NCBI RefSeq assembly: GCF_004152845.1
Contig: NZ_SEON01000012.1
Location: forward strand, 18,041-82,040
Source: Sphingobium fuliginis
GTDB lineage: Bacteria > Pseudomonadota > Alphaproteobacteria > Sphingomonadales > Sphingomonadaceae
Direction: 5' to 3'
Length of the DNA: 64,000 bases
The number at the start of each line of letters is the position of its first letter. Position 1 is the first letter of the stretch. Below are positions 51,948 through 61,037 of the stretch, piece after piece. The notes under the pieces were generated by a model. That model ran no database searches, was not told where the DNA came from, and saw only the letters and a program-made list of their open reading frames with translations. The position numbers and the translations under genes are program-made.

Positions 51948-52696
51948 GCAGGCTTCAGGCGCGGATCGCGCTCATCACCGGCGCCGCTTCGGGCATCGGG
52001 CTCGCCACCGCACGGCGCTTCGCGACGGAGAGCGCGACACTCATCCTGGCGGACCGCAATGGAGATGCCCTGTCGGATGCGGCCAAGTCCCTGCCGGGCG
52101 ACGGCCATGAGGTCGCCGTCATGGACGTCACCGATGAACAGGCATGGGTCGCGCTGGCGGATCGGATACGAACACGGTTCGGCACGCTCGACATCCTCGT
52201 GAACAATGCCGGGTTCGGCAAGTTCGCGTCGATTGCGGACACGACATTGGCGCAATGGCGCTCGATCATCGCCGTCAATCTCGACAGTGTTTTCCTGGGC
52301 ACCAAATATATGATGCCGCTGCTCGCCGCCTCGGGCCGGGGCGCGATCGTCAACATGTCCTCCATTCGGGGCATCGTGGCCGGGGCGGGCACCGGCTCCT
52401 ACAGCGCGGCTAAGGGGGGTGTCCGGATGTTCACCAAGGCGACCGCCCTCGAATGCGCTGCCGCCGGCAATGGCGTGCGGGCGAACTCCATTCACCCCGG
52501 TCACATCGCGACGCCGCTGACCGCGCCTGCCTATGCCGATGCGGAAACAGCCAGGAGCCTGCTGGCGGATGTCCCGCTCGGCCGGATCGGGGAAGCGGAG
52601 GAGATAGCGGATGGAATCCTGTTCCTGGCAAGCGACGAGTCCCGCTACATGACGGGCGCCGAACTTGTGATCGATGGGGGGAGCACTGCGCAATGA
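51944..52696 (+). CDS. SDR-family oxidoreductase
   Basis: This 250-residue classical SDR has TGAASGIGLATARRFA, ADRNGDAL, NNAGFGKF, Ser in NMSSIRGIV, YSAAK and PGHIATPLTAP. It uses a GTG start that overlaps the preceding stop. It probably oxidises a secondary alcohol made in the pathway. It is a different subfamily from its neighbour, so the two likely act on different steps. Confidence 0.9.
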   Translation: MSRLQARIALITGAASGIGLATARRFATESATLILADRNGDALSDAAKSLPGDGHEVAVMDVTDEQAWVALADRIRTRFGTLDILVNNAGFGKFASIADTTLAQWRSIIAVNLDSVFLGTKYMMPLLAASGRGAIVNMSSIRGIVAGAGTGSYSAAKGGVRMFTKATALECAAAGNGVRANSIHPGHIATPLTAPAYADAETARSLLADVPLGRIGEAEEIADGILFLASDESRYMTGAELVIDGGSTAQ

Positions 52697-53853
52697 CCGA
52701 GCGAGCGAACGCCATCGCGTCGAAAGTGGAAGCCTTCGTCCGGACCGTGATCATTCCCTATGAAAAGGACAGTCGCCTCGGCTTCCATGGCCCGGAAGAC
52801 GCGCTCGTCGCGGAGCTGCGCGCAAAAGCACGCGAAGCAGGCGTGCTTACCCCGCATATCCTGCCTGACGGATCGCATCTGACGCAGCGGGAAACGGCCA
52901 TCGTCCTCATCAAGACCGGCCTGTCGCCGCTCGGCCCCCTCGCCTGCAACACCGCCGCGCCTGACGAAGGCAATATGTATCTGCTCGGAAAGGTCGGCAG
53001 CGCCGAACAGAAGACGCGATTTCTCGACCCGCTGGTGAGGGGCGAAGCGCGCTCCGCCTTCTTCATGACCGAGCCTGCCGAAACCGGCGGCGCGGGGTCC
53101 GATCCGTCGATGATGCAGACGACCTGCCGGCTCGACGGCAATCATTGGGTCATCAACGGCCGCAAGAAGTTCATCACCGGGGCGGAAGGGGCGCGCGTGG
53201 GCATCGTCATGGCCCGGTCGGACGAGGGCGCCTGCATGTTCCTTGTCGACCTGCCCGACCCGGCGATCCGGACGGTGCGCGTGATCGACACGATCGACAG
53301 TTCGATGCCCGGCGGGCATGCGGAGGTCGACATCGTCGATCTGCGCGTTCCGGCGGACCAGATGCTGGGCGCGAGCGGAGAAGGCTTCGCCTATGCGCAG
53401 ATACGCCTCAGCCCTGCCCGCCTGTCCCACTGCATGCGCTGGCTCGGCCTTGCGACGCGCGCGCAGGAAATCGCCACCGACTATGCCTGCCGCCGCCACG
53501 CCTTCGGCAAGCCGCTGGTCGATCATGAAGGCGTCGGCTTCATGCTGGCGGACAACCTCATCGACCTGAAGCAGGCCGAACGCATGATCGACTGGTGCGC
53601 GGGCGTTCTCGACACGGGTTCGCTCGGCACGGCGGAAAGCTCCATGGCGAAGGTCGCGGTGTCGGACGCGCTGTTCCGCGTCGCCGACCGCTGCGTTCAG
53701 GTGATGGGCGGGACGGGCGTGTCCGGCGACACCATCGTCGAGCAGGCGTTCCGGGAAATCCGCGCCTTCCGCATCTACGACGGCCCGACCGAGGTTCATA
53801 AGTGGAGCCTGGCCAAGAAGATCAAGCGCGACTGGAAGGCGGCGCAGGGATGA
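52693..53853 (+). CDS. Acyl-CoA dehydrogenase, ACAD10/11-related (second set)
   Basis: The 386-residue flavoprotein has FFMTEPAETGGAGSDPSM, NGRKKFITGAEGARVG, a YAQIRLSPARLSHCMRW segment that parallels the QGRLGPGRIHH block of the first ACAD11-type protein, and IYDGPTEVHKWSLAKK at the end. It is more distant from ACAD11 than 35450-36688. In the same operon, one gene further, lies a second APH-type kinase, so the kinase/dehydrogenase combination is repeated. The start overlaps the SDR stop by four bases. Confidence 0.88.
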   Translation: MTERANAIASKVEAFVRTVIIPYEKDSRLGFHGPEDALVAELRAKAREAGVLTPHILPDGSHLTQRETAIVLIKTGLSPLGPLACNTAAPDEGNMYLLGKVGSAEQKTRFLDPLVRGEARSAFFMTEPAETGGAGSDPSMMQTTCRLDGNHWVINGRKKFITGAEGARVGIVMARSDEGACMFLVDLPDPAIRTVRVIDTIDSSMPGGHAEVDIVDLRVPADQMLGASGEGFAYAQIRLSPARLSHCMRWLGLATRAQEIATDYACRRHAFGKPLVDHEGVGFMLADNLIDLKQAERMIDWCAGVLDTGSLGTAESSMAKVAVSDALFRVADRCVQVMGGTGVSGDTIVEQAFREIRAFRIYDGPTEVHKWSLAKKIKRDWKAAQG

Positions 53854-55289
53854 ACGCTGGACGATGGATGCCGGCCATGCGGCCGATGCTGGTCCTCCTG
53901 CCGATCCTTATGTCGACCGCTGGGCATGCCGAGCCAGCGAACTTCGCCGCGCCGGAAGCGCCCACTTCGCAAGCCGGATATGGCGAGGACCTGCTGCCCA
54001 GGGACGAGAAGGACCGCGCCACCCTGCTCCGGACCGTCGCATTCGATGCGACCGTCTATGGCATGGCTGCCTATCTGCATTATGAGCAACTCTATCGGCA
54101 GGTGTTCGATCGAAGTTCGAGCAATTATACCGGATTCAACCGCTTCGCGCATGAGAGGAACCTGGCGGGGCCGGACTATGCCACCTTCAAGGTGCCCAAT
54201 ACGGACACGCTTTACTCCACCGCCTGGATCGACCTGAGCAAGGGGCCGGTCGAAATCGACATCCCGGCCACGCAGCTCAAATATTTCACGCTCAACATCT
54301 TCGACATTTTCGGCAATCCCAGCAATCTCAGCAATCGCACGATAGGCGTCAAAGGCAGCCGCTTCCTGCTGGTGCCGCGCGGCTGGCGCGGCATCCCGCC
54401 CGCCGGGGTCACGGTCTATCCAGCCGCCACCACCCAGCTATGGATCCTGATGCGCGCCTTCGCCCAGTCCGACGCCGAAGTCCGGACTGCGCGTGCTTTT
54501 CAGGATGCGGTCCGGATCATCGTTCCGGAAGGCGAAGGGACGGCGGACTCTGATGGCGAAACATCGCCACCACCACCCGCCTCTGGCGCTATCGGCTATT
54601 TCCGGGCGCTCGACTATCTGCTTCGGGCCAATGGCTGGCAGCCGGGCGAGGAGGCGCTTGTGTCGCGATTCCGGCTGCTCGGCATAGCGGGCGACCGCCC
54701 GTTCAACCCTGACAGGCTGACCCCGGCCATGCGAGCCGCGATCGAAAGCGGTTACGCGGAGGCGCTGGACATGCTCACCCGCGCCAAGTCGCAGTTGGGC
54801 GAACCCACCGGCACGGGCTGGATGAAGGTCAACAAGGGCGTTTACGGTTTCAATTATCTGCGCCGGTCCGTCATCAACATGGCCGGCCTCGGCGCGAATG
54901 TGCGGGAGGAAAATGCGTCCTACACCACGTTCGCGGACGGCCAGGGCGCGGCGCTGGACGGCGCGTCGTCGCGCTACATGCTGCGGCTGCAAAGGCCTCC
55001 GCCCGTCAACAGCTTCTGGTCCGTCACCCTCTACGACGCGAAGACCTTCGCCCTTCATCCCAATCCGCTGCGCCGCTATCTGGTGAGCGACCGGACAAAG
55101 GGCCTGAAGATGCAGAAGGATGGGTCGATCGAAATCCGCATCCAACACGCCGCATCCTCCGATGGAAACTGGCTTCCCGCACCGGCTGGCCCATTTTTCG
55201 TGGTGATCCGCGCCTACGGACCGAAGCCCGACATGCTGAACGGCCAATGGCTGCCCCCGCCCATTTCAAGGGAAGGCGACGCACGATGA
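53850..55289 (+). CDS. Secreted DUF1254/DUF1214 protein
   Basis: The 479-residue protein has a signal peptide (about 1-27, ending GHA). A DUF1254 domain follows (YATFKVPNTDTLYSTAWIDLS, QLKYFTLNIFDIFGN), then DUF1214 at the C-terminus (SFWSVTLYDAKTFAL, NWLPAPAGPFFVVIRAYGP). The family has no settled function but is common in catabolic islands. A periplasmic protein translated between an acyl-CoA dehydrogenase and a kinase, with four-base overlaps on both sides, is unexpected and suggests it handles the substrate before uptake or its export. Confidence 0.87.
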   Translation: MNAGRWMPAMRPMLVLLPILMSTAGHAEPANFAAPEAPTSQAGYGEDLLPRDEKDRATLLRTVAFDATVYGMAAYLHYEQLYRQVFDRSSSNYTGFNRFAHERNLAGPDYATFKVPNTDTLYSTAWIDLSKGPVEIDIPATQLKYFTLNIFDIFGNPSNLSNRTIGVKGSRFLLVPRGWRGIPPAGVTVYPAATTQLWILMRAFAQSDAEVRTARAFQDAVRIIVPEGEGTADSDGETSPPPPASGAIGYFRALDYLLRANGWQPGEEALVSRFRLLGIAGDRPFNPDRLTPAMRAAIESGYAEALDMLTRAKSQLGEPTGTGWMKVNKGVYGFNYLRRSVINMAGLGANVREENASYTTFADGQGAALDGASSRYMLRLQRPPPVNSFWSVTLYDAKTFALHPNPLRRYLVSDRTKGLKMQKDGSIEIRIQHAASSDGNWLPAPAGPFFVVIRAYGPKPDMLNGQWLPPPISREGDAR

Positions 55290-56356
55290 ATGCCCTGGTC
55301 GAAGACAATAGCGGCACCGCCGCCGTCCGCCCCGGCTATGAGCTGGATCTGGGAGCGCTGGACGCCTGGATGCGCGCCAATGTCGCCGATTATGGCGGGC
55401 CGCTCAGGGTCGAGCAGTTCAAGGGCGGGCAGTCCAATCCGACCTACAAGCTGATCACGCCGGGCAAGAGCTACGTCCTGCGCAAGCAACCGCCCGGCCC
55501 CCTGCTCAAAGGGGCCCATGCGCTCGACCGGGAGGCGAGAGTGATCGCCGGCCTCTCCGGGGCAGGATTCCCGGTCGCCGCCGTCCATGGCCTGTGCACC
55601 GATCCCGCGATCATCGGCACGATCTTCTACGTCATGGACATGGTGGAGGGCCGCATCTTCTGGGATGCCGCGGTCCCCGATGTGTCCCCCGCAGAAAGAG
55701 CCGCGCTCTTCGATGCGATGAACGCCACGATCGCCGACCTCCACAGCATCGATCATGTGGCCGCCGGCCTTGCGGACTATGGCCGACCCGGAAACTATTT
55801 CGAACGGCAGATCGCGCGCTGGTCCCGCCAATATCTTGAGGACGCGGAGGCAGGGCGCGATCCCTATATGGACAGGCTGGTGGAATGGCTCCCCGCCCAC
55901 ATCCCGCCGGGCGAGGAAACGAGCATCGTCCATGGCGATTTCCGCATCGACAATCTGATCTTCCACCCGACGCAGCCGCGCGTGTTGGCCGTGCTCGACT
56001 GGGAGCTTTCGACGCTCGGCCATCCGGGCGCCGACTTCGCCTATCACGCGATGATGTATCGGATGCCGCCGCATATCGTCGCCGGCCTGGGCGGGAGCGA
56101 CCCCGCCGCGCTCGGCATAGCCGATGAAGAGGCCTATCTCGCCGCCTATTGTCGGCGCAGGGGGCTGGCGGACATGCCGGGTTACGACTTCTATATCGCC
56201 TTCAACTTCTTTCGCCTCGCCGCCATCTTCCATGGCATCAAGGGCCGGGTCATTCGCGGCAATGCGTCCTCCGCGCAGGCGCGCGAGCGCGTCGCGGTGC
56301 TGCCGGAACTCATGCGTCTGGCGTGGCGGCAGGCGGAAAGGGCTGGCGCCCGATGA
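55286..56356 (+). CDS. APH-family kinase (second copy)
   Basis: This 356-residue paralogue of 36685-37767 shows FKGGQSNPTYKLI, YVLRKQPPGPLLKGAHALDRE, the Brenner motif HGDFRIDNLIFHPTQPR and VLDWELSTLGHPGADFAYH. It is closer in these blocks to the kinase domain of ACAD10/11 than the first copy. It should phosphorylate a hydroxyacyl-CoA that the linked dehydrogenase then processes. It overlaps the DUF1254 stop by four bases and the next start by four. Confidence 0.9.
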   Translation: MNALVEDNSGTAAVRPGYELDLGALDAWMRANVADYGGPLRVEQFKGGQSNPTYKLITPGKSYVLRKQPPGPLLKGAHALDREARVIAGLSGAGFPVAAVHGLCTDPAIIGTIFYVMDMVEGRIFWDAAVPDVSPAERAALFDAMNATIADLHSIDHVAAGLADYGRPGNYFERQIARWSRQYLEDAEAGRDPYMDRLVEWLPAHIPPGEETSIVHGDFRIDNLIFHPTQPRVLAVLDWELSTLGHPGADFAYHAMMYRMPPHIVAGLGGSDPAALGIADEEAYLAAYCRRRGLADMPGYDFYIAFNFFRLAAIFHGIKGRVIRGNASSAQARERVAVLPELMRLAWRQAERAGAR

Positions 56357-57135
56357 ACAGCCCGGCCATCACGCTCGACATCGAGGACGGCGTCGCCTGG
56401 CTGACGCTGGCGCGCCCCGAAAAGCGCAACGCCGTCGATCCTGAATTCGCACTCCGCCTGCATGAACTGGCGGAGCACTGCGCGGCGGACCAGCAAATAC
56501 GCTGCGTCGTCCTGACCGGAAGCGGCAAATTCTTCTGCGTCGGCGGCGACATCGATGCCTTCTCCGCGGCCGGGGAAGATGCCGAAGCGGCGGTCGGTGC
56601 CCTCGCGCACAGTTTCCATGCCGGCATTCATCGGCTTGCCACGATGGAAAAGCCTCTGGTCACCGCAATCAACGGCCCCGCGGCCGGCGCGGGGCTCAGC
56701 CTTGCGATATTGGGAGATATTGCGCTCGCAGCCGCCTCCGCGCATTTCACCTCGGCCTACAGCGCCGTCGGGCTGACGCCGGATGGCGGCGCATCATGGT
56801 GGTTGCCGCGCCTGATCGGGATGCGCCGGGCGCTGGAGATGCTGTTCACCAATCGACGGATCGGGGCGGATGAAGCGGCGCAATTCGGCCTTGTGACGCG
56901 CGTGGTCACCGACGATGCGCTCCGCGCCGAGGCGTCGACCGTCGCGTCGGCGCTCGCGAAGGGGCCGATCCGCGCACTCGCCAGATGTCGCGCCTTGTTG
57001 ATGGAATCGGCAACCGCCGACCTTTCCGCCCAGCTGGAGCGCGAAGCCGCCTCGATTGCCGAATCGGCCGGTGCGGCGGAGGGGCGGGAAGGAGTCGCCG
57101 CCTTCCTGGCGAAGCGACCGCCGCGTTTCATGTAA
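56353..57135 (+). CDS. Enoyl-CoA isomerase/hydratase (PaaG-like)
   Basis: The 260-residue crotonase has FFCVGGDIDAF for the oxyanion hole, NGPAAGAGLSLAILGDIALA and GLTPDGGASWWLPRLIG. The Asp in that last motif is the hallmark of PaaG-type isomerases rather than Glu of hydratases, so double-bond shift or ring-opening isomerisation is likely. It is the last gene of the six-gene operon. Confidence 0.9.
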   Translation: MNSPAITLDIEDGVAWLTLARPEKRNAVDPEFALRLHELAEHCAADQQIRCVVLTGSGKFFCVGGDIDAFSAAGEDAEAAVGALAHSFHAGIHRLATMEKPLVTAINGPAAGAGLSLAILGDIALAAASAHFTSAYSAVGLTPDGGASWWLPRLIGMRRALEMLFTNRRIGADEAAQFGLVTRVVTDDALRAEASTVASALAKGPIRALARCRALLMESATADLSAQLEREAASIAESAGAAEGREGVAAFLAKRPPRFM

Positions 57136-57209
57136 CCCAGGGCGATGGACAAAGCGCGCTGCAAGCCGCATGAACGTCGCAACCATGTCGGCAGGTTCGC
57201 GCCCTTGTC

Positions 57210-57965
57210 ATGAGACCTAAGCAACTCAACTTTCCACTCAATCCCGATTACGGGACCGGCGCCACCATTCGCCGCGTATCCCTGCGCGCGCAATCCAATC
57301 GGGTCAACGCCCATCTCCTCGACAATTTTCACGAGATGCGCTGTTCCATCGTGCACGACTGCTCGATCGTGACCGCCATTACCGGCGAAAGCGTCCGCAT
57401 TCCCACCACGGCATGCCCTGCCGCAGTCCACCAGCTTCAGTCCTTGGTGGGCCTGCCGATCAGCACGCGAACCCGCGACTTTTACGCCGGGGGGATTGCA
57501 CGCCATCATTGCACCCACCTTCTGGACCTGGCTGTCATGGCCATTGGCCATGCTCAAAGACCATCGACGGAGATACTCTATGAAGCGGAGGTCCCGGACG
57601 AAGTCGAATTGCCTGTCCCCATGACGATCTGGCGAAATGGTCGGCTGGTCTGTCGCTGGCTGGTCCGGCAGGGCGCGATCCTGGAGCCGCTGGAGCTTCG
57701 GGGAAGGCCATTGGGAACAGGCTTTGCCGCATGGGCCAGTCTGGTTTTCGAGCAGGATCAACTTGAAGCCGCCACCATCTTGGCGCGTACTTGGCTCATA
57801 GCCATCGGTCGGCGCTACCGCCCCTCACAAGCTGCCGGTCGCCCTGCCCGCGACAATCCGGAGATGCTTGGACGATGTTACGCCTACAGCACCGGACCAG
57901 TGGAAACCGCGGTCATGACCGGAGAGAAGGAGGCTCATCTGCACCGTCTCCAGCGTGAAGCATAG
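57210..57965 (+). CDS. DUF2889 family protein
   Basis: This 251-residue protein matches DUF2889: VNAHLLDNFHEMRC, RIPTTACPAAVHQLQSLVGLPI and GIARHHCTHLLDLAVMAIGHA with the conserved Cys and His residues, which could bind a metal. No biochemical role is established. It lies 75 bases after the operon end in the same direction and may be read through. The ATG at 57210 has no good ribosome binding site. Its end lies close to an integrase remnant on the other strand. Confidence 0.78.
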   Translation: MRPKQLNFPLNPDYGTGATIRRVSLRAQSNRVNAHLLDNFHEMRCSIVHDCSIVTAITGESVRIPTTACPAAVHQLQSLVGLPISTRTRDFYAGGIARHHCTHLLDLAVMAIGHAQRPSTEILYEAEVPDEVELPVPMTIWRNGRLVCRWLVRQGAILEPLELRGRPLGTGFAAWASLVFEQDQLEAATILARTWLIAIGRRYRPSQAAGRPARDNPEMLGRCYAYSTGPVETAVMTGEKEAHLHRLQREA

Positions 57966-57979
57966 GCACTTTTGACATT

Positions 57980-58340
57980 CAGCAACCATGGTCGCGACGG
58001 CGTAGCGGAAGATGCGCCCAAGGAGGGTCCGCATAGGACGTGCCTTCGTAGCGGCCTGTCTCATCGATGAAGCGCAGGACGGCCACAATCTCCTGCGCCG
58101 TGATTTTGGAGACGGGTCTGTTGCCGATCTTGGGATAGGTCTTGTCCAGCAGCCAAGGAATCTTGCTCGATGCGATCTCGGCCATGCCCCGAAAGCGAGC
58201 GACCGACCCTTTGCGAGATAGCGATAATTGAGGCGCCAAAGCTCCGCGCCGTTGGTCCGCACGAGAAGATAGAGACCACCGCCGCCCGACAGCTTTAAGT
58301 CCTTGGCTTGCGGTTTGGCGTTGGCTAGTTGGTCGCGAAC
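57980..58340 (-). pseudogene. P4-type integrase remnant
   Basis: The minus strand encodes LANAKPQAKDLKLSGGGGLY and LWRLNYRYLAKGRSLAFGAWP, the arm-binding start of a P4-type integrase. It then shifts frame: KTYPKIGNRPVSKITAQEIV is found in a second frame and LGRIFRYAVAT back in the first. The catalytic domain is gone. It probably marks an old island border at the right end of the catabolic cluster. Confidence 0.8.
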
Positions 58341-58796
58341 AGGGTGCTCATCGGGGGTATCGTCCTTGCAAAGGACGGAAAACGATACCCTCGGATATAC
58401 CACCCCTCGTGCCCAATTGGTGCCGTATCTGCCCGGATTTCACCGGACGGTTATAGCTCAAGGAACAACATATTTCAGCCGTTTCCGGGACGTCTTCGGA
58501 CGGGAAAATGGTGCCAGAAGAGCTTTATCGCGGGGCACCTAAACGATTGATTTCGCAGTCAAATCATAGACTTGCGAAGTCGCCAGAGGGATCATTAGCA
58601 CGATCTGAATTCGTGGAAAAGGCTGGACGTGAACGGACGGAGCGGTTCGAGCCCCGCTGGCAGCGGCTGGGGTCTGTCCGAAATACGCCTACAATTTTCG
58701 GACAGACCGTGGTTGCGACAAAGCTGAGCGATAAAAAGCGTTTATATAAATCAGATTGCGCGATATGGTGATCGATATAAAGGAGTGCTATCGATC
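58341..58796. other. Intergenic stretch before the Fic gene
   Basis: No gene can be supported in these 456 bases. The right part (58700-58780) is AT-rich (TTTATATAAATCAG, GATATGGTGATCGATATAA) and probably includes the Fic promoter. AAAGGAG at 58779-58785 is its ribosome binding site. No tRNA or direct repeat that would mark an attachment site was seen. Confidence 0.5.
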
Positions 58797-59903
58797 ATGC
58801 GTTGGAATTGGCAACAACCCGACTGGTCTAACTTCGCCTATGACGCGACGCGTCTGAGAGGCCGTGAGGACCAGTTTCTGAAGGGTGCCGGTATTCTGGT
58901 CGGTGTCATGGCCCACCTCCATGCCGACGATCGTCAGAACCTTTCCATCGAACTCATGGCACAAGAAGCTGTCGATAGCTCTGCAATTGAGGGAGAGATC
59001 CTCGATCGCGCGAGCGTGCAGTCGTCGGTCGCGAAGCATTTGGGGATCAAGGCCGACCACCGCCGAGCCAATGCCGCCGAGGCGGGCGCTGCAGAACTCA
59101 TGGCGAATCTCTTCCGCAGCTATGGCGAGCCGGTCAGCGATGCCATGCTGTTCCATTGGCACGCCTTGCTCATGAACGGTAGGCGGGACCTCGCCGACAT
59201 AGGCCGATATCGATCACATGCCGATCCCATGCAGATCGTATCGGGAGCCGTGCACGCGCCGAAGGTGCATTTCGAGGCGCCGCCATCGCAAGCGGTGCCA
59301 GGCGAGATGGACGCATTCATTGCCTGGTTCAACGATACCGGGCCGACGGGCCCTTCACCGGTGAGCGCGCTGACGCGAGCGGGTATTGCTCATCTATGGT
59401 TCGAGTCCATCCATCCCTTCGAAGATGGCAACGGGCGCCTCGGCCGCGCGATTGCGGAAAAGGCCCTGGCCCAAGGGCTTGACGCGCCCGCAATCACGGC
59501 TCTTGCAGAGATGGTCCAGCGCCATCGCAAGGACTATTACGCCCAGCTTCAGCGTGCGAGTATATCCAACCGGATCGACGATTGGCTCGAATGGTTCTCG
59601 GATATCGTGCTCGCCGCCCAACAGCGCACGCTTGATCGGGTTCATTTCCTCTTGGCTAAGGCAAAGCTGCTCGACCGTCTCCGCAGTCGGATCAACGCAC
59701 GGCAGGAGAAGGCCCTGATCCGGATGTTCGCCGAAGGACCGGACGGCTTCAGGGGTGGCCTGAGCGCGGCAAACTACCGGACCATCACCGACGCAGCCCC
59801 CGCGACAGCCACTCGCGATCTCGCAGAACTGGTGGAGTTAGGAGCCCTTCGCAAGGAAGGAGAACTGAAGCACACAAGATACTATTTAAACCTCAGCGAA
59901 TGA
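58797..59903 (+). CDS. Fic-domain protein (probable AMP transferase)
   Basis: The 368-residue protein has the complete Fic motif HPFEDGNGRLGR with catalytic His206. An N-terminal inhibitory helix motif SSAIEG (61-66, pattern S-x3-E-G) classifies it as a class II, self-inhibited enzyme. The C-terminus looks like a winged helix (AANYRTITDAAPATATRDLAEL). Such proteins move AMP from ATP to hydroxyls on target proteins. I chose ATG 58797 rather than a GTG at 58785 because AGGAG then falls at the proper distance. The gene stands alone beside an integrase remnant. Confidence 0.9.
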   Translation: MRWNWQQPDWSNFAYDATRLRGREDQFLKGAGILVGVMAHLHADDRQNLSIELMAQEAVDSSAIEGEILDRASVQSSVAKHLGIKADHRRANAAEAGAAELMANLFRSYGEPVSDAMLFHWHALLMNGRRDLADIGRYRSHADPMQIVSGAVHAPKVHFEAPPSQAVPGEMDAFIAWFNDTGPTGPSPVSALTRAGIAHLWFESIHPFEDGNGRLGRAIAEKALAQGLDAPAITALAEMVQRHRKDYYAQLQRASISNRIDDWLEWFSDIVLAAQQRTLDRVHFLLAKAKLLDRLRSRINARQEKALIRMFAEGPDGFRGGLSAANYRTITDAAPATATRDLAELVELGALRKEGELKHTRYYLNLSE

Positions 59904-60006
59904 CCAACCGCCCCGCACGTCAGATATTCTCTGTGCCGTGCGCGGTCAGGCTCGTTCGAGAACAGGCGGGAGCAAGCGTCCGAAAGCGTGATCAGCGGAG
60001 GGAAGG

Positions 60007-60921
60007 CTAACGTCGAGCTGGCGCCGCTAGTTCGCCGATCACTTGCCCGACAAGTCCACGCAACCAGCGGTGCGCCGGGTCGTGACGGTAGCGGACATGC
60101 CATGCCATCTCGACGGGGAAGGTGCCGAGATCGACCGGCGCGGGCAGAATATGCAAGCGAGGATCATGCGCTAACCGCCGGCAGATCAACCGTGGTAGGG
60201 TCGCAACGTAGTCGGTCACCCCGATCATCTCCGCCACAGCAAAGAAATTGGTGACCGACAGCGCGACCTCTCGCTTCAGGTTCTGCTGTGCCAGCGCCTG
60301 GAACAGCCCGGCGCGCATGCGGCCGGGCGGCACCACGTTGACGTGGCGCATGCCCTCGAACTGCTCGCGCGTGATCGCGTCGCCGATGTCCGGATGCCCG
60401 GCACGCACGACGCAGTCCAGCGCCTCGTCCATCAGATGCTGAACCACGAGATTGTCGGGCGGATCGATGATGCGGCCGAGCACCATCGCCGTGGTGCCGG
60501 AGACGACGCCGGTCTCGGTCAGGTCGTTGCCGTAAGGCGTGAGCCGCAGCTTGATGCGGGGCGCGACTTCAGCAAGCTTCGCTACCAGGACTGGCACGAT
60601 CACGAACTCGACATAACCATTGGGCGCGATGGTGAAGAGTTGCTCGGCACTGGCGGGGTCGAAGTCCTGCTGCCCGAGCACGGCGTCATCCAGGCTGGCG
60701 AGTGCGTCCGCAATTTGCGGCGCCAGCTCCAAGGCGATCGGGGTCGGCTGGATGCCGTAGCGCTCACGGATGAACAGCTGGTCCTTCAGCATCAACCGCA
60801 GCCGGGCCAGCGCATTGGACAGCGCTGGTTGCGTCATGCCCAGACGCTCAGCGGCACGGGTGACGCTGCGCTCCTCCATCAGCGCGATGAAGATCGGCAG
60901 CAGATTGAGGTCGTAGCGCAT
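60007..60921 (-). CDS. LysR-family transcriptional regulator
   Basis: This 304-residue protein begins with the LysR helix-turn-helix (LLPIFIALMEERSVTRAAERLGM, QPALSNALARLRLMLKDQLF) and has a NodD/LinR-like effector domain. It is divergent from the DJ-1-type gene with a 116-base gap, which is the usual arrangement for a regulator and its target. The gap likely holds T-N11-A boxes, but I could not fix one. Confidence 0.92.
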   Translation of the reverse strand: MRYDLNLLPIFIALMEERSVTRAAERLGMTQPALSNALARLRLMLKDQLFIRERYGIQPTPIALELAPQIADALASLDDAVLGQQDFDPASAEQLFTIAPNGYVEFVIVPVLVAKLAEVAPRIKLRLTPYGNDLTETGVVSGTTAMVLGRIIDPPDNLVVQHLMDEALDCVVRAGHPDIGDAITREQFEGMRHVNVVPPGRMRAGLFQALAQQNLKREVALSVTNFFAVAEMIGVTDYVATLPRLICRRLAHDPRLHILPAPVDLGTFPVEMAWHVRYRHDPAHRWLRGLVGQVIGELAAPARR

Positions 60922-61037
60922 GAGTTATGCTCTCACACATATATCTAAAATCCAAGAAATAAACTTCTGCAATGAGTGCGAAAGGCGCATCTCCTGGTCG
61001 TCCGGAATGCGGACGAGATCGAAGACAGGAGGTTTCC

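Noticed and set aside
27989..57965. Assignment of the island as a steroid or aromatic degradation cluster
   Set aside because: No ring-hydroxylating or ring-cleaving oxygenases, no ketosteroid dehydrogenase and no Rieske system are present; the Ltp2/DUF35 and short/long dehydrogenase pairs alone do not prove a steroid substrate.
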